A stretch of DNA of 64,000 nt from Geodermatophilus sp. DSM 44513 (GCF_032460525.1 NZ_CP135963.1:3100001-3164000), one strand, 5' to 3'; counted from the stretch's first letter, positions 51,400-59,987 are shown. Numbers and translations: made by a program. The notes: generated by a model not told the origin, from the sequence alone.

Positions 51400-52280
51400 G
51401 ACTTGGCGAACAGCGGTCCGAGCAGGCGCCGCCAGGCGGCCAGGGCGTCGCCGGTCTTGCCCTGCTGGTCCAGCATGAGGGCCCGGGTGCAGCTCTTCTC
51501 GGCGGAGAGGAGGGCCGCTCGAGCCGTCGCCATATTGGTCGGATCGGCATCAAGCTCGTCGCTGACGTCGGGACCGACACCGGCGGGATCGGGCCAGACC
51601 TCGTCGATGCGACGGGCCGCCTCAGCGAAGAAGCCGCGCAGTTCACGGGAGTAGGTTCCGCCCCAGGTGCCGGACAGGATGCCCAGAGCCATGACCTCGA
51701 TGAGAAACGAGGGCTGGACCGGGCTCCCCGCCTGCTCGTTCCACTTCTTCAACATCTTGACGAGGGGCTTCCAGTTCCCGCCGTAGTCCTTGTTGGCCTG
51801 GGTCGCCTTGCTCGCGTGCACCGTCGGATCCGTCCGGATCCACTTTCCTGTGAAGTCGTCGGGGATGAGGTAGGCGCCGCGGTCGTCGAATGCCGGGACG
51901 ACGTCAAAGCTCATGACCTCGTCCGTTGTGTCGTCGACAACCTGGGCGCCGAAGTCGATGCGTACGGCAAGCCGGTCTGTGTGTGTGCGACCCGGGTAGT
52001 GCGGCTCGAGAACACCATGAACGACGTCAAGCACCCGGCGTGGGTGCTTGCTCAGGTAGGTGCGGTCTTCCAGGACTACGAAGATGTCAACGTCGCGGAG
52101 CGGCTTGGTCTTCGTCTCCCGTCGGTACGAACCGCTGAGGAAGTCACGACTAATGGCAAGATCAGACGCGTCGAGGTGGGCGCGGATGCGCTGTTGGCGC
52201 CGGCTGGCGTTCGTCTCCTCGCCCTGCGTGGCCTCAAGGCGGCTACGGAACTTGGTGAACGCCTCGTTGACGCTGATCAC
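51396..52280 (-). CDS. CD-NTase (cGAS/DncV-like nucleotidyltransferase) of a type III CBASS system
   Basis: 294 residues. The active site is intact: Gly50-Ser51 in FLSGSYRRE, Asp63 and Asp65 in RDVDIFVV, and Asp126 in MSFDVVPAF. The C-terminal helical region (NWKPLVKMLKKWNEQAG) is the usual lid of CD-NTases. It should synthesise a cyclic di- or trinucleotide from NTPs. GTG 52280 overlaps the HORMA gene stop, fixing the start and removing 37 upstream codons. In type III systems a bound HORMA protein activates the enzyme. Confidence 0.9.
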   Translation of the reverse strand: MISVNEAFTKFRSRLEATQGEETNASRRQQRIRAHLDASDLAISRDFLSGSYRRETKTKPLRDVDIFVVLEDRTYLSKHPRRVLDVVHGVLEPHYPGRTHTDRLAVRIDFGAQVVDDTTDEVMSFDVVPAFDDRGAYLIPDDFTGKWIRTDPTVHASKATQANKDYGGNWKPLVKMLKKWNEQAGSPVQPSFLIEVMALGILSGTWGGTYSRELRGFFAEAARRIDEVWPDPAGVGPDVSDELDADPTNMATARAALLSAEKSCTRALMLDQQGKTGDALAAWRRLLGPLFAKS

Positions 52281-52795
52281 GCTGTTCTCCCGTAGTAGCT
52301 GAGATCTGCGCCGAGCGCCCCTCCGGTGATCGAGGTGCCGAGGGAGTGCCGCGTGAACCCGGTTGTGCTCCGCAGCGTGGTGTCGCTCCACCCGTCGACG
52401 GCGGGGTAGCCAAACGCGGCATCTGCTACCACGCGGTAGTTGCAGCGGACTGCGCTCACTCCAGCCTTCTTCAGGGCGAAGGCCACAGCGTCGCTGTCGA
52501 GCCAGAGGTCACCGTCACCATCGGGTGAGTACCCGTAGTCGATCGTGAAGTCGAACCGGGCCACCAGTCCACGCGGGACGGCGGATCCAGCGGTGTAGAT
52601 TTCCAGGACCAAAGCGGACAGGTGGCCAGTGCCGAGCCACGTCGCGACGCCGCGCTCCATGACCTCCCAGTTGCCGATCAGGTTGTCGGCCGGCAGACCG
52701 GCGCCGGTGACGAGCCGCTTGATGCTCCGGAGCAGGTTGTTGGCCACGAACGTCGTGGCGTGCGTGTAGGTCGAGACGCTGACCCTGGTGCTCAT
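52277..52795 (-). CDS. HORMA-family CBASS protein
   Basis: 172 residues. The sequence reads STRVSVSTYTHATTFVANNLL, NLIGNWEVMERGVATWLGTG and RFDFTIDYGYSPDGDGDLWLD, and the C-terminal safety-belt region ends GFTRHSLGTSITGGALGADL. This matches the bacterial HORMA proteins of type III CBASS, which switch between open and closed forms on binding a peptide and then activate the CD-NTase. ATG 52795 is one base into the stop of the preceding gene. It is directly upstream of the CD-NTase gene. Confidence 0.9.
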   Translation of the reverse strand: MSTRVSVSTYTHATTFVANNLLRSIKRLVTGAGLPADNLIGNWEVMERGVATWLGTGHLSALVLEIYTAGSAVPRGLVARFDFTIDYGYSPDGDGDLWLDSDAVAFALKKAGVSAVRCNYRVVADAAFGYPAVDGWSDTTLRSTTGFTRHSLGTSITGGALGADLSYYGRTA

Positions 52796-53280
52796 CAGAA
52801 CCCCCCGTTGAGGTCGATGACGATCCCCCCGAGCTCGCGGGGGGAGGCAGCCGCGGCGCCGATGGGCTTGGCGAGCTCCCCGCCGACTCCGGCGTCGAGG
52901 GCTCGGACGGTGACCCCGGGGGCACCAGCGAGCGCCTGCTGCGCAGCGGCGAGGTCGTCAGGGCCGCAGGGCAGGGATAGGGTCCAGCCGGGCGCGTGGG
53001 TGGGATGCACCGGTAGGGCGGTCTCATTAAGATCATCGTCAACCGCGGACTCGCCGTGGACGGTGTAGATGCGTACCCGGGGGCCTGTCGCGGGAACGAC
53101 GACGATTGGACCCGTCGCCGTGTACTCCTCTGCGATCAGCAGACTCGCCACGTTGGCCGCCGCCGCGAGCGTGGTGTGCGCGGTGGTGCCAGAGGGGGCG
53201 AGGAGATCGACGATGAGCCGCCAGGTGTCGCCCGCAGTCCGCGCCGGGATGCTGGCTACGCGGCGGGCCAGGACGGTCAC
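52795..53280 (-). CDS. second HORMA-like protein of the operon (assigned by position)
   Basis: 161 residues, start GTG 53280 overlapping the ATPase stop in GTGA. Similarity to the first HORMA protein is weak. The sequence LLIAEEYTATGPIVVVPATG and ALPVHPTHAPGWTLSLPCGP is mostly beta-strands with a helical middle (DDLAAAQQALAGAPG), which is compatible with the HORMA fold, and known two-HORMA type III operons place such a gene here. The end (ELGGIVIDLNGGF) might be a ligand tail for the first HORMA. Identity is therefore tentative. Confidence 0.5.
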   Translation of the reverse strand: MTVLARRVASIPARTAGDTWRLIVDLLAPSGTTAHTTLAAAANVASLLIAEEYTATGPIVVVPATGPRVRIYTVHGESAVDDDLNETALPVHPTHAPGWTLSLPCGPDDLAAAQQALAGAPGVTVRALDAGVGGELAKPIGAAAASPRELGGIVIDLNGGF

Positions 53281-54191
53281 CGCTGCACCCCTCGCAGCGT
53301 CGCCAGCAGCGCCTCCACGGTCAGTCGCCCGGGATGCCCCCCGGCCATCGGGTCGTAGGCGCAAGCCTCGGCCACGGCTTTGCGCAGCTTGCGACCGTCG
53401 AGCTCATCGCTCGCCTCGGCAGCGGCCTGCAGCGTCCGAGGGGAGGTCAGCTCAGGCGACGCAGGGAACGCCGCTGCGAGCGCAGCAAGGGTGTGACCGA
53501 GGATGACCCGGCGAGCAGCGAGGTCGGGCAGCGGCACCTGGACCAACAGGTCGGCACGCGACGCTAGCGCCGGGTCCAGGGCCTCGGCGTAGTTGGTCGT
53601 GGCCAACAGCAGCAAGTCGGGATGTCTGCGGGCAAGCGCGTCGAGGGCAACCAGGCCAGCATCGACGGCCCGGTGCACGTCGATGGGGTTGGCGTCCATC
53701 GACAGCTGGGAGCGGTCAGTGAACAGCGTCTCCACCTCGTCCAGCAGGACGACAGTCGGGCCCATCTCTGCTTGTTCAGCGATGACGACGTTGAAGAGCT
53801 GATGGACGCTCTTCTGGCTCTTGCCGAGTGCCGAACTCGCGAGGGCATGCGGGTCGACCTCGAGGAAGGCCCACGGCGGCCGGCCGGCGAGCCTGATGGA
53901 TCGGGCCACTCGGTCAGCCAGACCGCGCGCCAGGGTGGTCTTCCCCACTCCGGGCGGACCGCTCAGCAGTACGACCCCGTGCAGAGGAACGTCCGTGAAG
54001 GCGACCTCGCTCCGGATTCGCACAGCGGCGGCGGCCTGCCGAACGAGGCGCTCCTTGACGTCGTCGCCGAGGATGATCGCGTCCCAGTCCCGGAGGAACG
54101 CGTCGTCGGGGAGCAATCGAGCATCGGCGAGACCGGGGGTGGCTTCGGGATTGGGGATTTGGCGGGGAACGTGGGCGAGTGCTGCGGTCAT
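53277..54191 (-). CDS. TRIP13/Pch2-like AAA+ ATPase of a type III CBASS system
   Basis: 304 residues. Walker A is GPPGVGKT (78-85), Walker B is VVLLDEVETLF (Asp151-Glu152), with the arginine finger in PALASRADLL and sensor 2 in LDGRKLRKAVAEAC, the TRIP13-type pattern. It remodels HORMA proteins from closed to open, switching the CD-NTase off until infection. ATG 54191 has GGGAGG four bases upstream. It is the first gene, so promoter elements lie in 54192-54391. Confidence 0.9.
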   Translation of the reverse strand: MTAALAHVPRQIPNPEATPGLADARLLPDDAFLRDWDAIILGDDVKERLVRQAAAAVRIRSEVAFTDVPLHGVVLLSGPPGVGKTTLARGLADRVARSIRLAGRPPWAFLEVDPHALASSALGKSQKSVHQLFNVVIAEQAEMGPTVVLLDEVETLFTDRSQLSMDANPIDVHRAVDAGLVALDALARRHPDLLLLATTNYAEALDPALASRADLLVQVPLPDLAARRVILGHTLAALAAAFPASPELTSPRTLQAAAEASDELDGRKLRKAVAEACAYDPMAGGHPGRLTVEALLATLRGVQR

Positions 54192-54247
54192 GGTGACCTC
54201 CCGGGGGCAGGGGAAGGACTGGCGGCTTGGCGGTACCGGCCTGGGCA

Positions 54248-54285
54248 GGCGGCACTCGGCCCTCGGTGAGGAGCCGAGTGCCGCC
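54248..54285 (-). terminator. strong hairpin, probable nrdJ terminator
   Basis: GGCGGCACTCGGC (54248-54260) and GCCGAGTGCCGCC (54273-54285) are perfect 13-bp arms with a 12-base loop. It lies about 110 bases after the nrdJ stop on the minus strand and 57 bases before the ATPase start. It would end nrdJ transcription, and could also affect the start of the CBASS message. Confidence 0.7.
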
Positions 54286-54300
54286 CCCAGATCAGTTCTT

Positions 54301-54359
54301 CAATGTCCCGGTTGGCCGAGTCGGGGACATTGCGGTCCGGACTCAGGACATTGCTGTCC
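54301..54359. repeat. triple GGGACATTG-like repeats upstream of the CBASS operon
   Basis: CAATGTCCC (54301-54309) and GGGACATTG (54324-54332) form a perfect 9-bp inverted repeat. GGACATTGC recurs at 54346-54354, giving a direct repeat with period 21 to the copy at 54325-54333, and GGACA-ttgc-TGTCC (54346-54359) is a smaller inverted repeat. The cluster lies between the nrdJ stop and the hairpin. It may be a regulator site or the relic end of an insertion element. Confidence 0.6.
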
Positions 54360-54391
54360 CGGTATGCGCGGACGTTTCCTGGCCGACTACA

Positions 54392-57253
54392 TCAGCTGCA
54401 GCCGCTGGTGGAGCCGCAGCCCTCGCAGACGTAGCAGCTGCCGGCCGGGCGCATCTTCGTGCCGCAGGTCATGCACAGCGGCGCGTCGGTCGCGGTGCCG
54501 GTGACCAGCTCGAACAGCTCGGCCGAGGAGTGCACCTCGGTGACCGGCTTGTCGGCCCGGGCGGCCGGCGCCGGCCTGACCGGCGCCTCGGTCGGCACCG
54601 ACCCGCGCAGCGCCTCGACGTCGACCTCCTCCTCGACCGCCGCGGTCGAGGCCGAGGTGCCGTAGCCGGACACCTGGGCGGCCCGCTCCTCGGCGGTGAA
54701 GATGCCGAGGTCGGCCCGCTTCTCCAGCGGCAGGTGGTCCAGCGCCAGCCGGCGGAAGATGTAGTCCATCACCGACTGGGCGATCCGGATGTCCGGGTCG
54801 TCGGTCATGCCGGCCGGCTCGAAGCGCATGTTGGTGAACTTCTGGATGTAGGTCTCCAGCGGCACCCCGTGCTGCAGCGCGATCGACAGCGAGATGGAGA
54901 AGGCGTCCATGACCCCGGCCAGGGTCGAGCCCTGCTTGCCGAGCTTGAGGAAGACCTCGCCCAGGCTTCCGTCGTCGTACAGCCCGGCGGTCATGTAGCC
55001 CTCGGCGCCGGCGACGCTGAACGACGTCGTCATGCTCTGCCGCTTCTTCGGCAGCCGGCGGCGCACCGGCTGCGAGGCCGTGGCCACCGGGGCGGCGGTC
55101 TCGACCCTGGTCTCGGCCTTCTTCGCCTTGGCGTCGGACAGCGGCTGGCCGACCTTGCAGTTGTCGCGGTAGATGGCCAGCGCCTTGAGGCCCAGCTTCC
55201 AGCCCTGGAAGTAGATGCCCTCGACGTCCTCGACGGTCGCCGTCTCCGGCATGTTGACCGTCTTGCTGATCGCGCCGGAGATGAACGGCTGCACCGCGGC
55301 CATCATCCGCACGTGGCCCAGCGGGGAGATGGCCCGCTCGCCCATCGCGCAGTCGAAGACCTCGTAGTGCTCCGGACGCAGGCTGGGGGCGTCGACGACG
55401 TGGCCGTGCTCGGCGATGTACTCGACGATCGCCTCGATCTGCTCGTCCTGGTAGCCCAGGCTGCGCAGCGCCCGCGGGACCGTCTGGTTGACGATCTGCA
55501 TCGACCCGCCGCCGACCAGCTTCTTGTACTTGACCAGTGAGAAGTCCGGCTCGATGCCGGTCGTGTCGCAGTCCATCATGAAGCCGATGGTCCCGGTGGG
55601 GGCCAGCACGGAGGCCTGCGCGTTGCGCCAGCCGACCTCCCCGCCGATCTCCAGGCAGGCCTGCCACTCGGCGGTGGCGGCCTTGAGCACGTCGGCGTCG
55701 TCGGCGCCGACCGGGCGGATCGCGTCGTTGGCCGCGCAGTGCTTGCGCATCACCCGGGCGTGGGCGTCGGCGTTGCGGGCGTAGCCGTCGTAGGCGCCCA
55801 CGATGCCGGCCAGCTCCGCCGAGCGGCGGTAGGCGGTGCCGGTCATCAGCGAGGTGATCGCCGCGGCGAGGGTCTGCCCGCCGCGGGAGTCGTAGGCGTG
55901 ACCGGTGGCCATGAGCAGCGCGCCGAGGTTGGCGTAGCCGATGCCCAGCTGCCGGTAGGCCCGCGTGGTGTCCCCGATCGGGTCGGTCGGGAAGTCGGCG
56001 AAGCAGATCGAGATGTCCATCGCGGTGATGACCAGCTCGACGGCCTTGACGAAGTTCCGGCTGTCGAAGGTGCCGTCGTCGCGCAGGAACTTCATGAGGT
56101 TCAGCGACGCCAGGTTGCACGAGCTGTTGTCCAGGCTCATGTACTCCGAGCACGGGTTGGACGCGTTGATCCGGCCGGTCTCGGGGTTGGTGTGCCAGTC
56201 GTTGATCGTGTCGTCGTACTGGATGCCCGGGTCGGCGCACTCCCAGGCGGCCTGGGTGACCTTGCGGAACAGCGCCTTGGCGTCGACGGTCTCGATCACC
56301 GAGCCGTCCATGCGGGCGCGCAGGCCGAAGGGCGTGCCGTCCTCGACGGCGCGCATGAACTCGTCGGAGACCCGGACGGAGTTGTTGGCGTTCTGGTACT
56401 GGACGCTGGTGATGTCCCGGCCGCCGAGGTCCATGTCGTACCCGGCGTCGCGCAGTGCGCGGATCTTGTCCTCCTCGCGCGCCTTGGTCTCGATGAACTC
56501 CTCGATGTCGGGGTGGTCGATGTCGAGGACGACCATCTTGGCCGCGCGGCGGGTGGCCCCACCGGACTTGATGGTGCCGGCGGAGGCGTCGGCGCCGCGC
56601 ATGAAGCTGACCGGGCCCGACGCGGTGCCGCCGGAGGACAGCAGCTCCTTGGAGGAGCGGATGCGGGAGAGGTTCAGGCCGGCGCCGGAGCCGCCCTTGA
56701 AGATCAGCCCCTCCTCGCGGTACCAGTTGAGGATCGAGTCCATCGTGTCGTCGACGGCGAGGATGAAGCAGGCGCTGACCTGCTGCGGCGCGGCGGTGCC
56801 GACGTTGAACCAGACCGGTGAGTTGAAGCTGAAGTACTGGTGCAGCAGCATCCAGGCCAGCTCGTGCTCGAAGACCTCGGCGTCGCCCTCGCTGGCGAAG
56901 TAGCCGTGCTCGCGGCCCGCGGCGCCGTAGGTGAGCACCACCCGGTCGATGAGCTGGCGCAGGCTGGTCTCGCGCTGGGGGGTGCCGACGGCGCCGCGGA
57001 AGTACTTCGTGGTGACGATGTTGGTGGCGTTGATGCTCCACTCGGCGGGGAACTCCACGCCGCGCTGCTCGAAGTTGACCGAGCCGTCCCGCCAGTTGGT
57101 CATGACGACGTCCCGGCGCTCCCAGGTCACCTCGTCGTAGGGGTGCACCCCGGCGGTGGTGAAGACCCGCTTGACCTTCAGGCCCCTCCCCCTGGTCGGC
57201 GCCTTGGCGGTACGACGCGTACGGCCCGACAGGCGGTCTTCGGTCTCGGTCAC
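54392..57253 (-). CDS. nrdJ: vitamin B12-dependent (class II) ribonucleotide reductase
   Basis: 953 residues. It reduces ribonucleotides to deoxyribonucleotides using adenosylcobalamin. Conserved pieces: VWFNVG with the RNR catalytic region (FSFNSPVWFNV), NPCSEYMSLDNSSCNLASLN, and the C-terminal CMTCGTKMRPAGSCYVCEGCG zinc-ribbon, part of which is the redox/relay end. ATG 57253. It lies 87 bases after nrdR. A hairpin at 54248 ends the transcript. Expected to be cobalamin-dependent and NrdR-repressed. Confidence 0.96.
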   Translation of the reverse strand: MTETEDRLSGRTRRTAKAPTRGRGLKVKRVFTTAGVHPYDEVTWERRDVVMTNWRDGSVNFEQRGVEFPAEWSINATNIVTTKYFRGAVGTPQRETSLRQLIDRVVLTYGAAGREHGYFASEGDAEVFEHELAWMLLHQYFSFNSPVWFNVGTAAPQQVSACFILAVDDTMDSILNWYREEGLIFKGGSGAGLNLSRIRSSKELLSSGGTASGPVSFMRGADASAGTIKSGGATRRAAKMVVLDIDHPDIEEFIETKAREEDKIRALRDAGYDMDLGGRDITSVQYQNANNSVRVSDEFMRAVEDGTPFGLRARMDGSVIETVDAKALFRKVTQAAWECADPGIQYDDTINDWHTNPETGRINASNPCSEYMSLDNSSCNLASLNLMKFLRDDGTFDSRNFVKAVELVITAMDISICFADFPTDPIGDTTRAYRQLGIGYANLGALLMATGHAYDSRGGQTLAAAITSLMTGTAYRRSAELAGIVGAYDGYARNADAHARVMRKHCAANDAIRPVGADDADVLKAATAEWQACLEIGGEVGWRNAQASVLAPTGTIGFMMDCDTTGIEPDFSLVKYKKLVGGGSMQIVNQTVPRALRSLGYQDEQIEAIVEYIAEHGHVVDAPSLRPEHYEVFDCAMGERAISPLGHVRMMAAVQPFISGAISKTVNMPETATVEDVEGIYFQGWKLGLKALAIYRDNCKVGQPLSDAKAKKAETRVETAAPVATASQPVRRRLPKKRQSMTTSFSVAGAEGYMTAGLYDDGSLGEVFLKLGKQGSTLAGVMDAFSISLSIALQHGVPLETYIQKFTNMRFEPAGMTDDPDIRIAQSVMDYIFRRLALDHLPLEKRADLGIFTAEERAAQVSGYGTSASTAAVEEEVDVEALRGSVPTEAPVRPAPAARADKPVTEVHSSAELFELVTGTATDAPLCMTCGTKMRPAGSCYVCEGCGSTSGCS

Positions 57254-57340
57254 GAGCTCTCCCTGGGTTGTGTGCGGTGCTGGTCGGAGAGGCGGCTGGG
57301 GAAGAGCCGCACCCTTCTTAGCCGGTGCTGCTGACGTTTC

Positions 57341-57880
57341 TCAGCCGCCGGCGGAGGAGGCGCTGCTGCGCCCCCCGCCCCGCCGGCGGGGTGGTGGGTC
57401 CTGCATGCCGGGCAGCGGGGGCGTGCCGGCGGCGACGTGCCGGGCCCGCAGCTCGGTGATCGCCTTCTCGAAGTCCTCAAGCGAGGTGAAGGCCCGGTAC
57501 ACGCTGGCGAAGCGCAGGTAGGCCACCTCGTCCAGCTCGCGCAGCGGCCGCAGGATGGCCAGCCCCACCTCGTGGCTGGGCACCTCCGCGGCGCCGGAGG
57601 CCCGGATGGCGTCCTCCACCTGCTGGGCCAGCTGCTGCAGCTGGTCCTCGTCGACCGGCCGGCCCTGGCAGGCACGGCGGACGCCGGCCACCACCTTGCC
57701 GCGGGCGAACGGCTCGCTGACCCCGCTGCGCTTGACGACGGCGAGGACGGCCTCCTCCACCGTGGTGAACCGGCGGCCGCACGCGGGGCACGAGCGGCGG
57801 CGACGGGTGGTCGCCCCCTCGTCGGCCTCGCGCGAGTCGATGACCCGGCTGTCGGGGTTGTGGCAGAAGGGGCAGCGCAC
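57341..57880 (-). CDS. nrdR: transcriptional repressor NrdR
   Basis: 179 residues. The zinc ribbon has cysteines at 3-6 (CPFC) and 31-34 (CPAC); the ATP-cone domain follows ([16 protein letters not shown], then [15 protein letters not shown] and [13 protein letters not shown]). ATP/dATP sensing controls DNA binding. ATG 57880. A Gly/Arg/Pro-rich tail of about 25 residues follows the cone. It is the first gene of a probable nrdR-nrdJ operon, and two NrdR boxes lie upstream. Confidence 0.95.
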   Translation of the reverse strand: MRCPFCHNPDSRVIDSREADEGATTRRRRSCPACGRRFTTVEEAVLAVVKRSGVSEPFARGKVVAGVRRACQGRPVDEDQLQQLAQQVEDAIRASGAAEVPSHEVGLAILRPLRELDEVAYLRFASVYRAFTSLEDFEKAITELRARHVAAGTPPLPGMQDPPPRRRGGGRSSASSAGG

Positions 57881-58057
57881 GCGGTCCCTCCCCTCCCGAC
57901 GGGCCCCGCCACGGGGTCCCGCCCCGGCTGCCGCCGCGACCGCCGGGAGCGGTCGGGCGACGGATCGGGACGGCCGGCTGTGGACCCCCCTGGGGACATC
58001 CGGTGGACGTCGTGGGGAGGACCTGAGGACCGGCCTGTGGACGACTCACAGCGGTAC

Positions 58058-58107
58058 GACTACTAGATGTAGGGGAAGCCTAGGCCGGTCCCCACTAGAT
58101 CTGCAAG
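58058..58107 (-). promoter_or_regulatory. pair of NrdR boxes upstream of nrdR
   Basis: Box 1 is GACTACTAGATGTAGG (58058-58073) and box 2 is CCCCACTAGATCTGCAAG (58090-58107). The shared CTAGAT cores are 31 bp apart (58063 and 58094), the three-helical-turn spacing typical of NrdR-box pairs. They lie 180-230 bases upstream of nrdR, in the promoter of the nrdR-nrdJ unit, indicating autoregulation. Confidence 0.78.
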
Positions 58108-58251
58108 CCGACATCACGCGCGTCGCCCGGCGGGACGACGTCCGCACCGTCCCGGCACAGCTGTCCCACCGGCCCCACGGCACGCCTCCTCCCGCGCCGG
58201 CGCACGGGCGACGCGGGTGGGGTGCAGCAGCGGACGGGTGCCGCTCCGGGC

Positions 58252-58917
58252 TCAGGCCCGGAGCACCCCGTCGGGGCGGACCGGGCGGGGACGGGACGCC
58301 CGGTCCCCGAGCCGCAGCGGACGGGTCAGGCAGTCCGGACCGGTGGCGCGCGGCATGAGCACCGTCGCGTCGCCGGGGTCGGACCCGGCGGCCTCCCCCG
58401 CGGGGGACGCCTCCGGCTGCGGGCGGGTGTCGACCGCCCGGTGCCGGCCGGCCGCCGCCCCGGCCCGGTGCCGGCCGGCCGCGGCCGCCGCGTCGTGCAC
58501 GGCGGGCAGCTGGGCGGTCACCTGGCCGCCGTGGCGGCGCCGGTCCGTGGCACCCGACCCGGGGAGGACGCCGGCCGCCCGCTGCTCCCGGGCGGCGGCC
58601 TCGCTCAGGGACACCCGCGGGGCGGTCGAAGCGCCCGGCAGCAGCTCCTCGGCCAGCCCCAGGGACAGCGCCGCCGGCGCGTCGGGCACGAGCACCGGCG
58701 CGGGGTCGGCCTCGGGCAGCCGGACCTCGCCGAGGTCGGTCCAGACCTCGCGGTCGGCACCGGCCACGGCCACCCGCACCCACACCTCGCACGCGCCGCT
58801 GCCGTCGTGCCGCCAGCCCAGCAGCGACCCCGGCCACCAGGTGCCCTCGACGAGGACCTCGACGTTCTGCGACGGGGAGCTGAAGACGGCGGCCCGGCGC
58901 CCGGGGGTGGCTGACAC
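58252..58917 (-). CDS. hypothetical protein, about 221 aa
   Basis: The N-terminal 85 residues look ordered (NVEVLVEGTWWPGSLLGWRH, then VWVRVAVAGADREVWTDLGE), like an SH3- or Tudor-like small barrel. The remaining C-terminal part is Ala/Gly/Pro/Arg-rich and probably disordered. GTG 58917 begins the ordered part; ATG 58968 is upstream. No family is recognised. Confidence 0.55.
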   Translation of the reverse strand: MSATPGRRAAVFSSPSQNVEVLVEGTWWPGSLLGWRHDGSGACEVWVRVAVAGADREVWTDLGEVRLPEADPAPVLVPDAPAALSLGLAEELLPGASTAPRVSLSEAAAREQRAAGVLPGSGATDRRRHGGQVTAQLPAVHDAAAAAGRHRAGAAAGRHRAVDTRPQPEASPAGEAAGSDPGDATVLMPRATGPDCLTRPLRLGDRASRPRPVRPDGVLRA

Positions 58918-59046
58918 GGACCCGACGGTAGGTCCGCGACCTGCGACGGCGGGTGAGCGACTCGGCACGACGGGTTGACGAACCTGGCCGGGCGGTCTTG
59001 TCGCTCCTCGACCGAGCCGCCCCTCCCGACCACCTCCGGCCCCTGG

Positions 59047-59718
59047 TCAGGGCACCGCGAGGACCTGGCCGGGGACGACGACCGAGCCCTCGAGGTCGTT
59101 GAGCTCCTCGATCGCGTCGACCACGGCACGCACGTCCCCGGTCCCGCCGGCGAGCTCCCCGGCGATCGACCACACGGTGTCCCCCTCCCCCACCACGACG
59201 CTGTCCCCACCGGCCAGCCGCAGCTCCCCACCGGGGTGACCCCCGACGACCGGCGCGACCCAGGCGCCGAACGCGACCGCGCCGGACAGGACCAGGGCGC
59301 GCACCAGCGCCCGCCCGCGCCCGGTCAGCCGCAGACGTGCCCCGCCGGAGGGGACGCACCCGCCGCGGACGGCGCCCGCGGACCCCACCCCCGACGTCAC
59401 GGCCCGTCCCCCCGGCCGGACCCGGTGCGGACCCGGCGGGACGCTGCCGACGGCCGGTGACCGGCCGGCCCCGCGGGCGGGAGCCGTGACCGCGGCGCGG
59501 GGCCCCGGGACACCCGGCCGGTCGGGGACCGGCCGCAGGTGCCCGGCGACCCGCGGGCCGCTGCCCGGGAGGACCGACCCGGCCGGCGACCGCGCCGGTC
59601 CGGGTGCCCCGACCGCCCGGGCGGGTGCGCACCGCGCGTCCCCCGACCCCAGCAGCGGCCGCCACGGCACCTGCACCGCCGCGTCGAACTCCAGCACGGC
59701 CTGACGCACGTCCACCAC
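59047..59718 (-). CDS. LysM-domain protein
   Basis: The C-terminal 54 residues form a LysM peptidoglycan-binding domain ([22 protein letters not shown], then [19 protein letters not shown]). Upstream is a membrane segment ([21 protein letters not shown], about residues 155-175). The first half is disordered. Residues before the helix probably lie in the cytoplasm and the LysM domain outside. GTG 59718 has AGGAGG four bases upstream and starts VVDVRQAV, beside lexA and two SOS boxes. It is probably SOS-controlled, perhaps acting in division inhibition. Confidence 0.75.
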   Translation of the reverse strand: MVDVRQAVLEFDAAVQVPWRPLLGSGDARCAPARAVGAPGPARSPAGSVLPGSGPRVAGHLRPVPDRPGVPGPRAAVTAPARGAGRSPAVGSVPPGPHRVRPGGRAVTSGVGSAGAVRGGCVPSGGARLRLTGRGRALVRALVLSGAVAFGAWVAPVVGGHPGGELRLAGGDSVVVGEGDTVWSIAGELAGGTGDVRAVVDAIEELNDLEGSVVVPGQVLAVP

Positions 59719-59744
59719 GAGCCTCCTCCTCACACCCCAGCGCG

Positions 59745-59776
59745 TCGAACGCGTGTTCGATCGAACGTCTGTGCGA
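59745..59776. promoter_or_regulatory. tandem LexA (SOS) boxes
   Basis: TCGAACGCGTGTTCGA (59745-59760) is a perfect actinobacterial SOS box (TCGAAC-N4-GTTCGA). TCGAACGTCTGTGCGA (59761-59776) is a second with one mismatch, directly abutting. A third, weaker TCGAACAGGTGTTTGG lies at 59824-59839. They sit 27 bases from the LysM gene and about 210 from lexA, so both should be derepressed on DNA damage. Confidence 0.85.
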
Positions 59777-59987
59777 TGTCTACCGCATCCCGCCGACGGG
59801 GTCGACCCGACGCCGCGCACACTTCGAACAGGTGTTTGGGAGTACCGGTCCCGAGGCGCTACCGTTCCGTCCGACACCCGTCCGCCCCGGCCCCCGGGTC
59901 ACCGGTCCGGGCGGGCGCAGGGCGACCGGGCGCGGGACACCGGGCGCAGGACACGGGCCGTGGCGGCACGGCCGGCGAGGAGGAGAC

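Noticed and set aside
53281..53364. Upstream extension of the second HORMA-like gene to 53364
   Set aside because: It would overlap the ATPase gene by 88 bases. The GTG at 53280 gives the same GTGA coupling seen at other gene borders in this operon.
55739..56821. Plus-strand frames inside nrdJ
   Set aside because: Shadow of the conserved nrdJ frame on the minus strand.
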